The notes beneath the pieces are model-generated. The model worked only from the letters and a program-made list of their open reading frames with translations. It did no database searches and had not been told where the DNA came from. Positions 7,209 through 8,689 of a stretch of 8,689 bases of DNA are shown here, piece after piece. This DNA is from Verrucomicrobiota bacterium (GTDB taxonomy: Bacteria > Verrucomicrobiota > Verrucomicrobiia > Verrucomicrobiales > DEV007). Made by a program: the position numbers and the translations under genes. Each line of letters begins with the position of its first letter. The stretch's first letter is position 1. The stretch lies in contig JAQCER010000086.1 of the NCBI GenBank assembly GCA_027618625.1, positions 1 through 8,689 of the forward strand. The letters are read 5' to 3'.

Positions 7209-8081
7209 CTACTTCGGGAGGGCGACAAATTTCTCCGCCTCCACTACCTTCTGCCCGCTAGGCCCTTTGATCCAGTCCAGATAATCCTTGGTGGCACCAG
7301 TCGGTTCCCCCACCGTAAAAATGTAAAGGGGACGGGCAATTGGAAAGGTGCCGCTACCGACACTCTCCGCATTGGGCTCATAGGCGGTTCCGCCGTCTTC
7401 TTTGCTCACACCAACCAAGCCTACATTCGCATTTACGTATCCCATACCACTGTAACCGATTGCAGCTGGCGTCGTGGTGCAGAATTCAACCACTGCCGTG
7501 GAGCCCGACATTGGCGAAACCGCGTTTTTGAACTCCACTCCCTTCCCACAAACGATGTTCCGGAAGAAAACGTATGTGCCGGAAGCATTGTTTCTGCCAA
7601 CAATCTCCATCTTGAGGTCTGGGCCTCCTACCTGGTTCCAGTTGTCAATCGATCCACCCTCGCCAAAGATCTCCTTCAGTTGAGGAATTGAAAGGGATTT
7701 CACCGGGTTGTCCTTGTGGACGAAGACGGCGATTCCGTCATAACCTACGATGTGCTCCACTGGCGCAACTCCTCCATGGGAAGCCTTGATGCTCTCGATT
7801 TCTTCGGGCTTCAACGCACGACTTGACTGGGAAATTTCGATGGTTCCGTTGATCAAAGCGGCAATACCCGTACCAGATCCTTCCCCGTTAACTGTTATGG
7901 TCACATCAGGATTTACCGCTTTGTAGGCGTCCGCCCAGGCAATGCCCACTTGGAGCATCGTATCTGAGCCGTTGATTTGTATAGCACTACCGCTGGTGGG
8001 GGTGGTCTTTTTGCCGCAGCTTGTGAAGGACAGCGCCATTGCAGGAGCGCAAAGCGCCGTGAGGATTGTTGTATACTTCAT
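7209..8081 (-). CDS. pstS: Phosphate ABC transporter substrate-binding lipoprotein PstS
   Basis: A 290-residue periplasmic-binding protein of the PstS/PBP-like family. Residues 1-22 form a lipoprotein signal peptide ending in a lipobox-like SFTSC with C22 as the acylated residue; F at -3 is not ideal. Phosphate-binding elements follow in order: INGSDTM (36-42), GEGSGTGIAAL (66-76), SQSSRAL (84-90), VGYDGIAVFV (112-121), GRNNASGTY (162-170) and ARPLYIFTVGEP (249-260). Length is near that of the family's usual lipoprotein members. PstS captures phosphate outside the inner membrane and passes it to PstC/PstA. It is the first gene of the operon, preceded by a 318-bp divergent regulatory region with dyad repeats. 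The ATG is preceded by CAACCATTAA, which has no Shine-Dalgarno sequence. The residue after C22 is Gly, which under E. coli sorting rules would not hold it in the inner membrane. Confidence 0.96.
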   Translation of the reverse strand: MKYTTILTALCAPAMALSFTSCGKKTTPTSGSAIQINGSDTMLQVGIAWADAYKAVNPDVTITVNGEGSGTGIAALINGTIEISQSSRALKPEEIESIKASHGGVAPVEHIVGYDGIAVFVHKDNPVKSLSIPQLKEIFGEGGSIDNWNQVGGPDLKMEIVGRNNASGTYVFFRNIVCGKGVEFKNAVSPMSGSTAVVEFCTTTPAAIGYSGMGYVNANVGLVGVSKEDGGTAYEPNAESVGSGTFPIARPLYIFTVGEPTGATKDYLDWIKGPSGQKVVEAEKFVALPK

Positions 8082-8109
8082 TTAATGGTTGTTTTTTGGA
8101 ATTCGCCCC

Positions 8110-8129
8110 GAATCTAGAGTTGCAGATTC
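8110..8129. repeat. Inverted repeat in the pstS leader or promoter
   Basis: GAATCT and AGATTC form perfect 6-bp arms around the 8-bp spacer AGAGTTGC, 28 bp upstream of the pstS ATG. It may be a leader hairpin or a second operator. It is unrelated in sequence to the TGTGRC dyads. Confidence 0.4.
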
Positions 8130-8149
8130 AGGAAAGCGTGATCGATTTG

Positions 8150-8167
8150 TGTGACATTTCCGTCACT
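8150..8167. promoter_or_regulatory. Dyad operator candidate 1, pstS side
   Basis: The sequence reads TGTGAC-ATTTCC-GTCACT. The inner five bases of each arm (GTGAC/GTCAC) are perfectly inverted with a 6-bp spacer. It lies 68 bp upstream of the pstS ATG, where it could touch the pstS promoter. It shares its arms and spacer length with the dyads at 8254 and 8289. Confidence 0.5.
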
Positions 8168-8168
8168 T

Positions 8169-8199
8169 AACCCGCAATTTTCCCGTCATCGGGCGGGTT
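8169..8199. repeat. Nested GC-rich hairpin in the divergent region
   Basis: AACCCGC (8169-8175) pairs with GCGGGTT (8193-8199), and inside the loop CCCG (8182-8185) can pair with CGGG (8190-8193) around TCAT; the two pairings share base 8193 and so compete slightly. On the plus strand only three T follow, so it is a weak terminator candidate. It may separate the two divergent promoters or be a protein site. Confidence 0.35.
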
Positions 8200-8253
8200 T
8201 CAGCGAAGGTTGGTGAAATTGTCACAAATCTTTGCTTGTGGTCAGATAAAAAA

Positions 8254-8271
8254 TGTGACGAAGTCGTCACA
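8254..8271. promoter_or_regulatory. Dyad operator candidate 2, perfect 8-bp arms
   Basis: The sequence TGTGACGA-AG-TCGTCACA is a perfect inverted repeat with 8-bp arms and a 2-bp centre, equivalent to TGTGAC-N6-GTCACA. It is the strongest dyad of the region and lies near the middle of the divergent interval. The spacing TGTGA-N8-TCACA differs from the N6 spacing of the CRP consensus, so a CRP site is not the best reading. Confidence 0.58.
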
Positions 8272-8287
8272 CTTGTCCACTGTGCAT

Positions 8288-8307
8288 ATGTGGCGATTTT
8301 GCCACAT
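8288..8307. promoter_or_regulatory. Dyad operator candidate 3, porin side
   Basis: The sequence ATGTGGC-GATTTT-GCCACAT is a perfect 7-bp inverted repeat with a 6-bp spacer. Relative to the other two dyads it has matched changes in both arms (A to G on the left, T to C on the right), which keeps the symmetry. Its centre is 35 bp from the centre of dyad 2 and it lies 92 bp upstream of the porin ATG. Confidence 0.52.
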
Positions 8308-8319
8308 TTTCCCAGTTCT

Positions 8320-8348
8320 TTGCGCTCTTGCGCAAGTTGCCGCATTAA
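8320..8348 (+). promoter_or_regulatory. Weak candidate promoter of the porin gene with palindrome in the spacer
   Basis: TTGCGC (8320-8325) and CATTAA (8343-8348) are separated by 17 bp and each matches about three of six consensus bases. The 10-bp palindrome CTTGCGCAAG (8327-8336) sits in the spacer. The predicted start near 8355 coincides with the beginning of the G-free leader. The match is poor and this is a guess supported mainly by position. Confidence 0.22.
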
Positions 8349-8399
8349 CCCCAGTCCATCATCATCACTACCCATCAACTCACCACTACAACTCCCGTC

Positions 8400-8689
8400 A
8401 TGAAACCAATACATGCCCTCTATCTGTTCGCCGCACCCTTCGCGGCAATGAGCTTCACAGGAATCGGCGCTTTCGCCGGAGAGGAAGCGCCCAGTTCACT
8501 ACCTCCAAAGGGAGCGATCGAAGAGGAGGCTTCTGCGTCGGTCCTCGATGCGCTCTGGGATTTGCCAGTTCTCTATTCGAATAAGGAGAACCCGATCCTG
8601 CAGAAATTCAGCATCCTTGGGCGCTACCAGGGCCAATATGCCGTTGTGGACTCAGATCAAGGTGACTTTGATGACTGGGAAAACCGCCG
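8400..8689 (+). CDS. Porin, probably OprP/OprO-type phosphate-selective, N-terminal part only
   Basis: The frame from ATG 8400 stays open to the window end (96 full codons), so the gene is cut by the window edge. Residues 1-26 form a signal peptide: K2, hydrophobic core ALYLFAAPFAAM (6-17) and cleavage after AFA (24-26). After a short acidic linker comes ILQKFSILGRYQGQYAVVDS (71-90), then DQGDFDDWENR. The pattern of a first beta-strand with L-x-G-R-x-Q followed by an acidic turn and WENRR is typical of OprP/OprO-type (PF07396-like) porins in Verrucomicrobiota and related bacteria. Such porins are 16-stranded outer-membrane channels, some selective for phosphate or polyphosphate. The divergent pst operon supports a phosphate role, but selectivity cannot be judged from this fragment. 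No Shine-Dalgarno sequence is present; the leader is G-free for 42 bases. Confidence 0.8.
   Translation, partial: MKPIHALYLFAAPFAAMSFTGIGAFAGEEAPSSLPPKGAIEEEASASVLDALWDLPVLYSNKENPILQKFSILGRYQGQYAVVDSDQGDFDDWENR

Larger units (their letters stand above)
8082..8399. promoter_or_regulatory. Divergent pstS/porin regulatory region
   Basis: This 318-bp stretch holds no credible gene; the open frames crossing it have low-complexity, non-conserved translations. It contains the 5' ends of two divergent transcripts and is rich in symmetric elements. These are three dyads of the form TGTGRC-N6-GYCAC(A/T), an isolated GTCACA half-site at 8221-8226, a 20-bp inverted repeat near pstS, a nested GC-rich hairpin at 8169-8199 and a 10-bp palindrome near the porin. 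A Pho-responsive regulator is the obvious candidate, but a clean PhoB box (direct CTGTCAT repeats with 11-bp period) is not evident. Confidence 0.75.

Noticed and set aside
8160..8189. Classical PhoB box of direct repeats (CCGTCAC, CCGCAAT, CCGTCAT)
   Set aside because: The repeats are spaced 12 and 11 bp and the middle copy is poor. It is suggestive but weaker than the inverted dyads, so I did not annotate it as a Pho box.
8254..8271. CRP-type site
   Set aside because: The arms TGTGA and TCACA match the CRP consensus, but the spacing is 8 bp instead of 6. All three dyads share the TGTGRC-N6 form, so a different regulator is more likely.
8163..8414. Minus-strand 83-codon open frame across the divergent region
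   Set aside because: It overlaps the regulatory dyads and the porin start, its translation has no recognisable family features, and the stretch behaves as promoter DNA.

Overview
The window looks like chromosomal DNA of a Gram-negative-type (diderm) bacterium, most likely from the Verrucomicrobiota or a near relative. This is an inference from three things: a divergent OprP/OprO-type porin start, an SUMF1-type protein with the C-terminal beta-rich tail ending in an F-Y-R-I/V motif that is common in that phylum, and starts that almost all lack a Shine-Dalgarno sequence. No rRNA, tRNA, mobile element, CRISPR array or phage gene was found.

Layout. Positions 1-2968 carry three plus-strand genes: an N-terminally truncated SUMF1/formylglycine-generating-enzyme-like protein (183-1097), a calcineurin-like metallophosphoesterase (1223-1945) and, 12 bp later, a WaaC-like family 9 glycosyltransferase (1958-2968). 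Convergent to these, with a 10-bp gap, is a complete minus-strand phosphate uptake operon. In transcription order it is pstS (8081-7209), pstC (7134-6184), pstA (6191-5256), a first pstB-like ATPase (5246-4491), a second pstB (4484-3702) and phoU (3671-2979). A 318-bp intergenic region (8082-8399) separates pstS from a divergent, window-truncated gene for a signal-peptide-bearing porin (8400 to the end).

How the genes fit together. The porin would bring phosphate across the outer membrane. The lipoprotein PstS would capture it, PstC/PstA would form the inner-membrane channel, two different ATPase subunits would power it, and PhoU would couple transport to signalling. No PhoB/PhoR pair lies in this window.

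The most unusual observation is that the two tandem ATPases are degenerate in complementary ways. The promoter-proximal one (PstB2) keeps LSGGQ but has lost the Q-loop glutamine and the H-loop histidine. The distal one (PstB1) keeps Walker A, Q-loop, Walker B and H-loop but has LTLEQ in place of LSGGQ. As a heterodimer they would make one complete and one crippled ATP site, an asymmetric arrangement known from ABC exporters but not the textbook picture of the Pst importer. The second notable item is a set of three dyads of the form TGTGRC-N6-GYCAC(A/T) in the pstS/porin divergent region, a strong candidate operator family for phosphate-responsive control.
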